DNA of 64,000 bases from Scylla paramamosain (lineage: Eukaryota > Arthropoda > Malacostraca > Decapoda > Portunidae): contig NC_087168.1 of the NCBI RefSeq assembly GCF_035594125.1, forward strand, positions 7,618,650 through 7,682,649, written 5' to 3'. The notes below the pieces were generated by a model. That model had not been told where the DNA came from, searched no databases, and saw only the letters and a list, made by a program, of their open reading frames with translations. The position numbers and the translations under genes were made by a program. This document shows positions 1-11,930 of this stretch, piece after piece. The number at the start of each line of letters is the position of its first letter. Within the stretch, counting starts at the first letter, position 1.

Positions 1-281
1 AGACTCTAAGTTCAATGTGCTGCACGCAGGAAATGAATAAGGTTTTGTTCAGGGCGCCCTTTTGTTGTTTAAGTCAAAGAATGGGGCCAAGGATGATTAC
101 CATGATTCAGTGGATAATTATAAATTTAAAAGATGGTTTCAAGAACAACTGCAGCCAAATATGAAAGAAAGATCTTTGATCACATTAGACAGTGCTTCAT
201 ACCATAGCAAATTTGAAAATAGGTTTCCAACTTGCTACAACAAAAGAATGAAATAATAGAATGACTCTACTAACAATATAC
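1..281 (+). pseudogene. DDE transposase fragment, upstream part, broken by BS copy 1
   Basis: The plus strand reads as the middle of a DDE-type (Tc1/mariner superfamily, DDE_3-like) transposase that begins before the window. From about position 10 the reading frame gives NVLHAGNE, a stop, then GFVQGA; 62-256 continues with SKNGAKDDYHD and RWFQEQL. The block SLITLDSASYHS carries the second catalytic Asp. The frame then shifts by one and continues as QKNEIIE before a TGA stands where Trp is expected. The rest of the gene is at 3,923-4,464, beyond the inserted LINE. The frameshift and stops make it a pseudogene. A domesticated host gene of the same family is possible but would also be dead here. 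The family call is made by motif recognition only. Confidence 0.7.
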
Positions 282-339
282 CAAATGATCCATCAGTGGA
301 ATCTACTAACAGTATGCCAAATGATCCATCACTGGAAGG
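262..339 (+). repeat. two-unit ~38-bp tandem repeat at the BS insertion border
   Basis: Two imperfect units, each containing CTACTAACA, then a CCAAATGATCCATCA core and ending TGGAA, stand side by side just before the BS 5' end. They fall inside the broken transposase frame, so they probably arose by local duplication near the insertion site. Confidence 0.6.
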
Positions 340-1639
340 AGGCAGCAGGCACCTGCCAAAACAATAATTACTCCCAGTAAGGTCTAAAGCACTGCTCAGG
401 GGGTGCTGTGAACTTATCATTAAACCCAGCTGTGACCTCACTGAACCTTCCCTTTGTGTCTAATGACACAAGGGGGCAGTCACAGCCTGCCCTCTAAAGA
501 CAACTCTCTTCCTCCACACAAAACTGCAAGCACCTAATAACACACACACACACACCCTTCACTTAAAATTTCAAAATTATTATGGCAACTCCTACACCAG
601 CCTCGGAGTTTCCATCTGAGGAGGGGACCATAAATGTCCCCAGGTCGGACTGCCCTTCTGTCAACAACCCTAAGTGTCTTGACACCCCCCTCAACTTTTT
701 CTTCATTAACTTCTGCAACATTCGTGGTCTAAGATCTAATTTTTGATCTGTAGAACACCACCTCTCCTCTTCTAAACCTCATCTTCTTTTCCTCACTGAA
801 ACTCAGGTGTCTGAGGCAACTGACATTAGCCCCTTTTCTATTCCCTCCTACTTTCTCTATCCTCATTTTCGATCCAAAGCTGGATGTTGCGTTTATGTGC
901 ACAATGACTTAACCTGCTCTCATGCCCACGCTCTTGAATCTTCCGAATTTTCCATCATCTGGCTATGACTACAGAGTCACTCTCAAACTAAATTTATCTG
1001 TGCTGTAAACCTCTCACCTAACTCCTCTGACTATAAGAAATTATTTGACTACTTAACTTCCAAAGTGGAGCACATTCTGACCCTCTTCCCCTTTGCAGAG
1101 ATCTCCATTCTTGGAGACTTCAATGTTCACCACCAGCTTTGGCTTTCCTCTCCCTTCACTGACCATCCTGGTGAACTAACCTTCAACTTTGCTATCCTCC
1201 ACAACCTAGAGCAATTGGTGCAACACCCTACTCATATTCCTGACCGTCTTGGAGATACACCCAACATTCTTGACCTTTTCCTGACCTCTAATCCTTCTGC
1301 TTCTGCTGTCACCCTCTCTTCTCCGTTGGGCTCCTCCAATCACAATCTCATATCTGTATCTTGTCCTATCACTCCAATCCCTCCTCAGGATCACTCTAAG
1401 CGAAGGTACATCTGGCATTTTGCCTCTGCTGGTTGGGGTGACCTGAGGAGGTATTTTGCTGGTTTTCCTTGCAATGACTTCTGCTTCCATGTCAGACACC
1501 CATCTTTGTGTGCTGAGTGCATAACAGAGGTGATAGTATCTGGCATGGAGGCGTACATTTCTCACACTTTTTCTCGACCTAAACCTTCCAAACCTTGGTT
1601 TAACACAGCTTGTTCTAATGCTATACATGATAGAGAGGT

Positions 1640-1950
1640 GGCCCACAAAAGGTACTCATGCCTTCCATCATCAGAATCTCATGCACTTTATATTTCTGCC
1701 CAAAACCATGCCAAGTCTGTTCTCCAACTAGCCAAAAACTCCTTCATTAACAGAAAGTGTCAAAATCTTTCAAGATCTAACTCCCCTTGTGGGTCCCTGC
1801 TGGCCCACAAAAGGTACTCATGCCTTCCATCACCAGAATCTCATGCACTTTATATTTCTGCCCAAAACCATGCCAAGTCTGTTCTCCAACTAGCCAAAAA
1901 CTCCTTCATTAACAGAAAGTGTCAAAATCTTTCAAGATCTAACTCCCCTC
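1640..1950 (+). repeat. in-frame 162-bp tandem duplication inside BS copy 1
   Basis: The block from GGCCCACAAAAGG (1,640) to ACTCCCC is repeated at 1,802 with an offset of 162 bp, exactly 54 codons. The units are nearly identical and are joined by a short filler (TGTGGGTCCCTGC). The duplicated residues lie in the linker between endonuclease and reverse transcriptase ([10 protein letters not shown] to NLSRSNSP). Confidence 0.9.
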
Positions 1951-2103
1951 GTGATTTCTGGCATCTAGCTAAAAACACCTCCAATGACTTTGCTTCTTCT
2001 TCTTTCCCTCTTTTATTTCAACCAGATGGCACCACTGCTATCACATCTATTTCCAAAGCTGAACTCTTTGCTCTAACCTTTGCTAAAAACTCTACCTTGA
2101 ACA

Positions 2104-2426
2104 ATTCAGGGCTTGTTCCTCCCTCTCCTCCACCCTCTGACTACTTCATGACACCTATTAAAATTCTTCGCAATGATGTTTTCCATGCCCTTGCTGGCCT
2201 AAACCCTTGGAAGGCTTATGGACCTGATGGTGTCCCTCCTATTGTTCTCCAAAACTGTTTTACCTTCGACGATTCAGGGCTTGTTCCTCTCTCTCCTCCA
2301 CCCTCTGACTACTTCATGACACCTATTAAAATTCTTCGCAATGATGTTTTCCATGCCCTTGCTGGCCTAAACCCTCGGAAGGCTTATGGACCTGATGGGG
2401 TCCCTCCTATTGTTCTCCAAAACTGT
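2104..2426 (+). repeat. in-frame 168-bp tandem duplication inside BS copy 1
   Basis: The block from ATTCAGGGCTTG (2,104) to AAAACTGT (2,258) is repeated from 2,272 to 2,426, an offset of 168 bp or 56 codons. It duplicates the start of the reverse transcriptase region ([14 protein letters not shown] to PPIVLQNC). The filler between units encodes FTFDD, close to the LDD of the consensus junction. Confidence 0.9.
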
Positions 2427-3922
2427 GCCTCCATGCTTGCACCTTGCCTAGTCAAACTCTTTCAGCTCTGTCTGTCAACATCTACCTTTCCTTCTTACTG
2501 GAAGTTTGCCTACATTCAGCCTGTTCCTAAAAGGGGTGACCGTTCTAATCCCTCAAACTACCATCCTATTGCTTTATTTTCCTGCCTATGTAAAGTTTTT
2601 GAATCTATCCTCAACAGGAAGGTTCTTAAACATCTATCACTTCACAGCCTTCTATCTGATGGCCAGTATGGGTTCCATCAAGGCCACTCTACTGGTGATC
2701 TGGCTTTCCTTACTGAGTCTTGGTCATCCTCTTTTAGAGATTTTGGTGAAACTTTTGCTGTTGCCTTGGACATATCAAAAGCTTTTGATAGAATCTGGCA
2801 CAAAACTTTAATTTCCAAACTATCTTCCTACAGCTTTTATCCTTCTCTCTGTAACTTCATCTCAGGTTTCCTTTCTGAATGTTCTATTACTGCTATGGTA
2901 GACAGTCACTGTTCTAAATCTATTAATAGTGGTGTTCCTCAGAGTTCTGTCCTGTCACCCACTCTCTTCTTATTATTCATTAATGATCTTCTAAACCAAA
3001 CTTCTTGTCCTATCCAATCCTACGCTGATGATACCACCCTGCACTTTTCCATGTCTTTTTATAAACGTCTAACCCTTAAGGAAGTAAACATTTCATGCGG
3101 GGAAGCCACAGAACACTTGACTTCTGATCTTTCTAAAATTTCTGATTGGGACAGAGCAAACTTGGTATTGTTCAATGCCTCAAAAACTCAATTCCACCAT
3201 CTATCAACTCGACACAAACTTCCAGACAACTACCCCCTCTTCTTCAATGACACTCAAATGTCCCCCTCTTCTACACTGAACATCCTCGGTCTGTCCTTTA
3301 CTTATAATCTGAACTGGAAACTTCACATCTTATCTCTAGGTAAAACAGCTTCTATGAAGTTAGGCATTCTGAGACGTCTCCACCAGTTTTTCTCTCCCCC
3401 CCAGCTGCTAACTGTGTACAAGGGCCTTATCCGTCCATGTATGGAGTATGCTTTAAATGTCTGGGGTGTTCCACTCATACTACTCTTCTAGACAGGGTGG
3501 AATCAAAAGCTTTTCATCTCATCAACTCCTCTCCTCTAACTGTCTTCAGCCTCTCTCTCATCACCGTAATGTTGCATCTCTAGCTGTCTTGTACCTGCAT
3601 GCCTCCCCTCCTCCTGCAGCCTCGCTACACAAGACTTTCTCCTTTCTCTCACCCCTATTCTGTCCACTTCTCTAATGCAAGAGTTAACCAGTATTCTTAT
3701 TCATTCATCCCTTTCTCTGGTAAACTCTGGAACTCCCTACCTGCTTCTGTTTTTCTACCTTCCTATGACTTGAATTCCTTCAAAAGGGAGGTTTCAAGAC
3801 ACTTATCCTTCAATTTTTTACTACCACTTTGGACCCTTTTATGGGACCAGCATTTCAGTGGGGCTTTTTTTTTTTTTTTTTTTTACCGTTGGCCAGTGTC
3901 CCTCCTACATAAAAAAAAAAAA

Positions 3923-4302
3923 GTCACCAAATCCAAACTCTTGCAATTGGCTAAACAACACAAAGGAAAACAAGGATATGTGTTAGACGAAACAGATGAA
4001 GCAAATGGTCATGAAGTACTACAGCTGCCACCATATTATTGTGAAATTACCCAATAGAACTCATACAAGCACAAATCAAGAAATATGTTAGAAAAGAAAT
4101 TAATTCAGACCAGTCTCTAAAAGTTGTTGAACACCTGATGAGAGACGCAATTAATAAAGTTACTGAAGATGATTGGAGAAAGTGCACTGACCATGTTAAG
4201 AAAGTAAAGGAAGCTTATAGGAGTAAGGATGTTGCTAGAAAACATTTGTTAGAAAATTTTGTTGTATATATTAATGATGAGGAAACTGGCGATGAATTTA
4301 TG
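3923..4302 (+). pseudogene. DDE transposase fragment, C-terminal part beyond BS copy 1
   Basis: Directly after the BS poly(A) the transposase resumes: VTKSKLLQLAKQHKGKQG, then GHEVLQLPPYYCE holding the third catalytic acidic residue in the usual HEVLRLPPYHCELNPIE context. A frameshift after YYCE moves the rest into the next frame, where AQIKKYVRKE, EDDWRKCTDHVKKVKEAYRS and INDEETGDEFM are read up to a TAA at 4,303. Together with 1-281 it makes up the C-terminal half of one transposase. Confidence 0.7.
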
Positions 4303-4464
4303 TAAGAATGTTACTGGAAAACATTATTTATTTAGGAGTTTTGTTGCATGTACTGATGATAAGGAAACCAATAATGAATTTATGTAAGGATGCTGCCAGA
4401 GAACATTATTTATTAGGAAGTTTTGTTGTATGCATTAATGATGAGAAAACTGACGATGAATGTA
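4224..4464 (+). repeat. three tandem ~80-bp units at the transposase 3' end
   Basis: Units begin at 4,224, 4,303 and 4,385, each with TAAGRATG and ending near GATGAATTTATG or GATGAATGTAT. Unit 1 encodes the last residues of the transposase (KDVARKH to DEFM). Units 2 and 3 are diverged copies downstream of its stop. They record an old local triplication. Confidence 0.75.
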
Positions 4465-4812
4465 TACACCATGCCGTTATCTTTAGAGTAAAATCATAAG
4501 GAATAGAGAAAGGTATATGCAGGAGTACAGTTGCTGCTACATAGCATGTTACTTGAATATTATGTGTCTTCATCCTTACTCGCTTTTATTTTGTATTAAC
4601 AATTATTCACAGATTTTGCTATGATAATGAATCTTATGATGAAACTGTGACTTTGTTCCTCCCTCTCTGTTAATAAATAAGGGCACATTAAATATTCTAT
4701 CATCTTGAAAACCTTTCATATGTGAAAGTATCACTGCAAATAACCAGAACAGAACAGATAAGTGTTCTAGAGCATGAAAATAAATATCACTAATAATACC
4801 ACTTAACACTTG
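4465..4812. other. stretch with no recognised feature
   Basis: AT-rich sequence between the transposase repeats and the Tc1-like element. No convincing ORF, exon or repeat end was seen on either strand. Confidence 0.6.
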
Positions 4813-6473
4813 ACAATGCTCGGCAAAAGTGTTTTCCAGGTGACACTTATTCTAACACTGCTGCATTCATCATCAACAAATAAAATCCTTAATATATTTT
4901 CCTTACCTTGAGTACTTTGTACATCACCCATGACATCTCTTCACTTATCTCAGTTGTGCTGGCAGTGATAGGGCAAGGTTTTGTAGTAATTTAGGTAGTA
5001 TATGTGCCCATGACTCAGATTTTGCCATGCACTGATAAAAGAGCAACTTGGCCCCTGCATTCTCCCATGTATCACATTTAGCAAATCAAATTAATCATAC
5101 TGATGTATGAGTTATTATTCAAAAATACACACTGGTTTTTTTGGCAATACTGCTGTGAACATTACTACCTCCTAATAATGTATTTGGGTGGGGATAAAGG
5201 GTTGGCAGACTGCAGTGTGTCATCTGCTTTGCTGAAGGTTTTGGTGTTACTCTGAGATACACGGTTCTCTTCACAATGCTGTAATATTCCATGGTATATC
5301 TGGCGAACAGCTGAGCAAGGATACTATCTCAAGGATAGTTGCACTAAAGGATGCAGGGCACCAGACAAAAAAGGATGCAGGGAACCAGACAAAAAAAAAA
5401 AAAATAAATAAATAAAAAAATAAATAAATCCAGGAATAAATGGCATTAGCAATCGTTTAGTGCAGCTGTGAGTGATAAGGTACCATGACAGAGGTGTTGC
5501 CATGCCAACCCACAAACCTTGCTCCAGGAGACCACAAAAGATTTCTGATCAGGGAAATAGCATTGTGAGAAGGGAATTTGAAAAAAGCCTTCATCTCACA
5601 GCCTGCCTTTTGAAAGAGAGCTATAACAGGTTGTTCCAGGATGTGTTAATAAGGATAGTTAGCTAGTGCATTCAAAATCTGGGCTACAGAAGTCACTGTA
5701 CCATGAGAAAATCATTTCTCACCCCTGTACACAGGAAGCGTAGGGTTGCATTTGCTGAGAAATACTTGACCTGGGATAATGAAGATTGGTTTGATGTGCT
5801 GCAAAGTAACAAAGCAATATTTACAGTGACTTGCAATACAGTTGGAAATGTGTATCACCATAGGGGTAGTGATCCTCTTAATTCTCATTACCTCTGTGGA
5901 ACAGTAAAACACCTGGATTCATTGATGGTGTGGGGTTATTTTTCTGGAAGAAGGTAAGGGAAGTTAATAATACTGCAGGCAAATGTTCAAGTAAATCAAC
6001 ATATGTATTTTGATTTGCTAAATGACCATTTATGTGATGCATTTGAGAATGCCAGAGCCAATGTATTCTAACAAGACCCCTGCTCACACTGCAAAATCTG
6101 TAAAGCAGTGGATCTGTAAAGCAGTGGATTGTGGTGTGAAATGTATTGATGATTGGCCAGAAAACAGTCCTGGCATTAGTTGTATAGAAAACCTGTGGCA
6201 TGTGTTAAAACAAAACCTAAAGGGCAAGGACATCAGAACCCTAGCGAAGCTGGAGGAAGCGATTACAAAGTCATGGGCACAAATACTCACCTGAAACACT
6301 ACATAACCTTCCCCTATCACTGCCAGCACGACTGAGAGAAGTGAAAAGACATCATGGATGATGTATGAAGTATTGAAGGTAAGGATAATGCATTAGGGTT
6401 TTTATTTGTTGATAATGAATACAGCAGTGTTAGAAAAAGTGTCACAAGGAAAACACTTTTGGCAAGTACTGTA
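4813..6473 (+). mobile_element. Tc1-like DNA transposon, degenerate, with ~60-bp inverted ends
   Basis: The left end (4,813 onward: CGGCAAAAGTGTTTTCC, GTGACACTTATTCTAACACT) is matched in inverse at the right end (CTAACACTGCTGTATTC read on minus, ending near TACAGTACTTGCC at 6,473). The size of 1.66 kb is normal for Tc1. The transposase is read on plus in pieces: 5,472-5,666 (PCSRRPQKIS, helix-turn-helix tail), 5,703-5,957 (FAEKYLTWDNEDWFDV) and 6,022-6,294 (TPAHTAKSVKQWI, CIENLWHVLKQNLKGKDIR). The first catalytic block reads LQSNKAIF where WSDES is expected, and the second Asp is lost in TPAHTAK. The final Glu remains in CIENLW. It is non-functional. Confidence 0.8.
5346..5440 (+). repeat. 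24-bp direct repeat followed by A-rich tract
   Basis: AAGGATGCAGGGCACCAG and AAGGATGCAGGGAACCAG stand next to each other, followed by an (A)n(AAATA)n tract, inside the Tc1-like element. The arrangement resembles slippage or a small tail insertion. Confidence 0.6.
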
Positions 6474-7867
6474 CGCGTGATATTCTGATATTTTGTGAAA
6501 AAGAAATGTGGTACCAGCACACCAACAGAGTGGGAGATCAGATATTTAGTATTTAACTTCATTCTGCCTTCACACACCATGTGTTGCACCAACATGATGG
6601 TTGCAGGGAACTTTATCTGCATTCTGATAACACTATCATGTTCATGAGAGATTTTTCCTACATAATGTGATAATATATTTCAGCAATCTATGGACAACTG
6701 TTGAAAATAGCTAGCATAAGTAAAACATGTTATAAACTTCTTTTTTTTTTCATATATTCACAGTTCAATTTGCTGTAATACCATTTTATGTTTTGTTTTA
6801 TCAATTTTCACAACACAGCTTGATTCTACAGTCACTGATGAGACTAATGGTATTAACCAAAATTGGCTCCCATATATGAGGTGAGCTATGGCATATAATA
6901 TGGAAACATACCTCACTCAAGCATGTGCAATGTGACTTGACGGGAGTGCTAGTGAGAGAGCAGTGCAGCCAATCAGATGTGATAATACAAACCCACCTGG
7001 GCATCAGGAATCTAACTTAAGTAAACCTAGAATTGTGATTCATCAGATTCCATCCTCATCAGCCACCTGCTCTAACCTTCATTAGTCATGATACAGGATG
7101 ATGGGACTTCGACAACCATGAGAAGTGATCAATTTCCTTTCCCACCAGCACAACCATGTTCCTTAATGGAAGGGTTTTTATTGGCCCCCTTTAGTGTAGG
7201 GGGCACAGAATGAGTCAAGTTTTATTGTGTATGTTCTCATGAGGTGAATGAGTGCTGATGTCATAATAGGGTCATCCCTAGCAGTGGCTGTACAGAATAG
7301 AATAAAAAAATCATTATAAATAGTTGAAAATCATGAATTTTTAATCCTGCTGCAGTTTAGAAACATGTCAGGATCATATCAGAAATGTAATTAAATATGT
7401 TAATTGGCAAATTATTCACTATTGTATATGTTGCTTCAGTAAATGCAATCTTGTCCTTACACAAACCTTTTTCTTATAATATTCAGAGTCAATATCACCA
7501 TATTTAAGATACTGGAACATATACTGACTGTAATTTTTTTTTTTTTTTTTCAGATTTCTATTACTATCAAGCTGTTCTTTCCTTCAACTTACTTTGGTTT
7601 CATAGATGGAAGACACATTGAACATATTCCATAAGTGAAATATTAATGTTCTCTTCACAATATATCTAAAAGAGCCATTCATGGTCTTCACATATATAAA
7701 CTTCCTGAAAGCAACTGAATACTGTGTAATCAAAGGGTTAACTCTAATGAGGATTATCATAAATTATCATTCTCTGCATTAGGCAATCTAAAAAAGAAGT
7801 GTCAGAAACAACCTAGATCTCAACAACTACTGACAATGACACTGATACGTCAGATCATACATTTTTC
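6474..7867. other. 1.4 kb with no recognised gene
   Basis: Sequence of the last MSTO1 intron or beyond. The minus strand near 6,900-7,010 has a short open stretch with a GTATGT donor-like end, but phase and acceptor do not fit. No repeat family ends were identified. Confidence 0.5.
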
Positions 7868-10800
7868 TATTTTTTTTCTTTTTTTTCTAGGAAGAACACT
7901 GGCCAAGGAAAAAAAAAAAAGCCCACTGAGATGCCAGTCCTCAAATAGGGTCCAAAGTGGTAGTCAGAAACTAAAGGATAAATGTCTTGAAACCTCACTC
8001 TTAAAGAGTTCAAGTCATGGGAAGATGGAAATACAAAAGCAAACAGGGTGTTTCAGAGTTTACCAGAGAAAGGGATGAATGATTGAGAATACTGGTTAGC
8101 GGACAGAATAAGGGTGAGATAAAGAAGAAAGTCTTGTGCAGCAAAGCTGCGGAAGGAGAGGAGGCATTCAGTTGCCATGAAAATGGCAGTAGATAGCAAG
8201 AGATGCAACATTGCAGCAATGAGAAAGAGGCTACAGACAGTCAGTTAAAGGAGAGGAGTTGATGAGACAAAAAGCTTTTCATTCCGCACTGTCTAAAAGA
8301 GCAGTATGAGTGGAACCCTCCCCAGACATGTGAAGCATACTCCATACATAAACAGATAAGGCCCCTGTACAGAGTTAGTAGTTGGGGAGATGAGAAAAAC
8401 TGGCAGAGACATCTCAGAATGCCTAACTTCATAGAGGCTGTTTTAGCTAGAAATGAGATGCGAAGTTTCCAGTTTAGATTATAAGAAAAAGGGCAGATTG
8501 ACGATGTTCTGTGTAGAAGAAGGGGATAGTTGTCTGGAAGGTTGTGTCGCGTTGATAGTTGGAGGAATTGAGTTTTTGAGGTACTGAACAATACCAAATT
8601 TGCTCTATCCCAATCAGAAATTTTAGAGATCAGAAGTTAGCCATTCTGTGGCTTATGTGTGTGAACTGTTTACTTCCTGAAGGGTTGGACATCTAAGAAA
8701 AGACGTAGAAAAGTGAAGGGTGGTATCATCAGCATAGGAGTGGGTAGGACAAGAAGTTTGGTTTAGAAGATCAATGATGAATAATAGGAAGAGAGTGGGT
8801 GACAGAAGAGAACCCTGAGGAACACCACTGTTAATAGATTTAGAAGAACATTGACTGTCTACCACAGCAGAAAGGAAACTTGAAATGAAGTTACAGAAAG
8901 AAGAATAGAAGCCATAGGAGAGTAGTTTGGAAATCGAAGCTTTGTGACAGACTCTATCAAAAGCTTTTTGATATGTCTAAGGCAACAGCAAAAGTTTTAC
9001 CAAAATCTCTAAAAGAGAATGACCAAGACTCAGTAAGAAAAGCCAGATCACCAGTAGAGCAGCTTTGATGGAACCCATACTGGCAATTAGATAGAAGGTT
9101 GTGAAGTGATAGATGTTTCAGAATCTTCCTGTTGAGGGTAGATTTTAAAACTTTAGATAGGCAGGAAACTAAAGCAATAGGAGGGTAGTTTGAGGGATTA
9201 AAATGGTCATCTTTTTTAGGAACAGGCTGAATGTTGGCAAACTCCCAGCATGAAGGAAAGGTAGATGTTGACAGAAAGACTTGAAAGAGTTTGACAAGGT
9301 AAGGTGCAAGCATGGAGGCACAATTTCAGAGAACAATAGGAGGGAAACCATCAGGTCCATAAGCCTTCATAGGCCAGTGAGGGCATGGAAAACATCATAG
9401 CAAAGAATTTTAATAGTAATGAAGCATGAAGCATTTAATAGCATGAAGTAGTCAGAAGGTGGAGGAGAGGGAGGAACAAGCCCTGAATTGTCCCAAGGTA
9501 GAGATTTTTAGCATAAATTAAAGCAAAGAGTTCAGCTTTAGAAATAGAGGTGATAGTAGTGGTGCCATCTGGTTGAAATAAAGGAGGGAAAGAAGAAGCA
9601 AAGTTATTGGAGATGTTTTTAGCTAGGTGCCAGAAGTCATGAGGGGAGTTAAATCTTGAAAGATTTTGACACTTCTATTAATGAAGGAATTTTTGGCTAG
9701 TTGGAGAACAGACTTGGCATGTTCCAGGCAGAAATATAAAGTGCATGAGATTTTGGTGATGGAAAGCTCAAGTACCTTTTGTGGGCCACCTCTCTACCAC
9801 ATATAGCACGAGAACAGGCTGTGTTAAACCAAGGTTTGAAAGGTTTAGGTTGAGAAAAGTGAGGAATGTGTGCCTCCATACCAGACACTATCACCTCTGT
9901 TATGCGCTCTGCACACAGAGACAGGTCTCTGACACGGAAGCAGTAGTGATTCCAAGGAAAATCAGCAAAATACCTCCTCAGGTCCCCCAACTAGCAGAGG
10001 CAAAGCAAAACGCCAGAGGCATCTCCGTTTAGGGGGATACTGAGGAGGGACTGGAGCGATAGGACAAGATACAGGTAAGAGACTATGATCAGAGGAGCCC
10101 AACAGAGAAGATAGGGTAACAGTATAAGCAGAAGGATTTGAGGTTAGGTAAAGGTCAAGAATGTTGGGCATATCTCCAAAACAGTCAGGAATACAATTAG
10201 GCTGTTGCACCAGTTGCTCTAGATTGTGGAAGATAAGAATGTTAAAGGCTAGTTCACCAGAATGGTCAGTGAAGGGAGAGGAAAGCCAAAGATGGTGGTA
10301 AACATTTAAGTCTCCTAGAATGGAGATCTCTGCAAAAGGGAAGAGAGTCAGAATGTGCTCCACTTTGGAAGTTAAATAGTCAAAGAATTTCTTATAGTCC
10401 GATGAGTTAAATGAGAGTTATACAGCACAGACAAATTCAGTTTGAGTGACTCTGTAGTCACAGCCAGATGATGGAAAACTCAGAAGATTCAAGAGTGTGG
10501 GCACGAGAGCACGTCAAGTCGTTGTGTACATAGACACAACATCCAGTTTTGAATTGTAAATGAGGATAGGGATAGTAGGAGGGAACAGAAAAGGGGCTAC
10601 TGTCAGTTGCTTCAGACACCTGCTTTTCAGTGAGGAAAAGATGAGGTTTAGTAGAGGAGAGGTGGCATTCTACAGATTGAAAATTAGATGTAAGATTGTG
10701 AATGTTGCAAAAATTAATGAAGAAAAAGTTGAGAAAGGTGTCAAGACACTTAGGGTCAATACCAGAAGAGCAGTCTGACCTGGAAACATTTGTTGTCCCC

Positions 10801-11069
10801 TCCCCAGATGGGGACTCCAAGGCTAGTGTAGGAGTCGCCATGATAATTTTGAATTTTGAGTGAAAGGTGTGTGTGTAATTAGGTGCTTATAGTTTTGTGT
10901 GAAGGAAGAGAGTTGTCTTTAGAGGGCAGGCTGTGACTGCCCCCTTGTGTTGTGAGACACAAAGGAAAACATTCAGTGAGGTCACAGCTGGGTTTAATAA
11001 GTTCACAGCACCTAAGATCCAGTGCTTTAGATCTCACTGGGAGTAATTACCGTTTCAGCAAGCGTCTAC
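7868..11069 (-). mobile_element. BS/Jockey-like retrotransposon, copy 2, full length, degenerate
   Basis: The 3' end is the poly(T) at about 7,868 next to TAGGAAGAACACTGGCC. The 5' end is at GTTTCAGCAAGCGTCTAC (about 11,069). The protein starts at about 10,841 (MATPTLALESPSGEG) and is broken into many frames. 9,962-10,363 holds [11 protein letters not shown] and LGSSDHSL of the endonuclease. 8,957-9,313 holds VPKKDDHFNPSNYPPIAL and [11 protein letters not shown]. 8,653-8,865 holds GVPQGSLLSPTL and YADDTTLHF. 8,241-8,597 holds the region after the active site ([26 protein letters not shown]). Several frameshifts and stops make it inactive. Confidence 0.88.
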
Positions 11070-11314
11070 ATGCTTTATACTGTCACACCAAACATCACAA
11101 TAATATATTACATCTGGTAACATTTATAAATGAAAATCCTGTAACAATATCTTCAAATATGTCACAGTTTGCAATAAATTGAAAACTAATGAAATACTGT
11201 TATCGAAAGTTACTATATCATTTTGTTAAATAAATGACATGGTAATAATCATACAATCAATTTTTATTGAAAAACAAAAATTATAATTAAATGTATAACC
11301 TTTTTCAAGCTTAC

Positions 11315-11446
11315 TTTTCTTCCGGTTGGGGTTAATATATCCACCACATTTGCAAGTGGTAATGGTGAGGCACGACTGCGGTAAGCCAGACTCACAGTGT
11401 CCAGAAAGGCAGCCACAACACTGCTTGTGAAGTATGCATCATATTC
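11315..11446 (-). CDS. MSTO1: Misato/MSTO1 exon C (44 codons)
   Basis: On the minus strand an acceptor (AACTTTCAG) opens a phase-0 exon of 132 bp that ends at a GTAAGC donor. It reads EYDAYFTSS, VVAAFLDTVSLAYR and LANVVDILTPTGRK. In the Misato family this corresponds to the segment after the first tubulin/FtsZ-like part, where vertebrate MSTO1 has a Tyr-Asp-Ala start, an Ala-Leu-Asp-Thr-Val core, Pro-Tyr-Arg, and a later Gly-Lys/Arg-Lys. Misato acts in mitochondrial distribution and morphology. The exon follows exon B in sense order and in phase. The next exons toward the C-terminus were not found and are probably outside the window. The assignment rests on motif memory, not on a search. Confidence 0.75.
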
Positions 11447-11560
11447 CTGAAAGTTTAGCAAAGTTTAGTAACTCTCATTCATCCTTAAAATGCTACTCTT
11501 CAATTATTATGAGTTAAATTTTCTAAATTTCATATGGTCATATAGTTCTTCAGAGCAACA

Positions 11561-11930
<370 letters not shown>

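Larger units (their letters stand above)
341..3922 (+). mobile_element. BS/Jockey-like non-LTR retrotransposon, copy 1, full length with internal duplications
   Basis: It starts with the family 5' end (GGCAGCAGGCACCTGCC) and ends in a poly(A) after GTCCCTCCTACATA. The ORF begins at ATG 582 (MATPTPAS). In-frame TGA codons lie at 744 and 966, then the frame is open from about 969 to 3,491. Endonuclease motifs visible are [10 protein letters not shown] and LGSSNHNL, the latter with Asn in place of the usual Asp. Reverse transcriptase motifs are [34 protein letters not shown] and [10 protein letters not shown] frameshift near 3,470 moves the C-terminal part into the frames covering 3,457-4,057. 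Two blocks are duplicated in frame (see the separate repeat entries). The copy splits a DDE transposase gene, so it is younger than that gene. It is inactive. Confidence 0.9.

Noticed and set aside
6801..7010. Possible MSTO1 exon downstream of exon C (minus strand, FLMPRWVCIITSDWL)
   Set aside because: There is a donor-like GTATGT, but the only nearby acceptor gives the wrong phase after exon C, and the resemblance to Misato is too weak.
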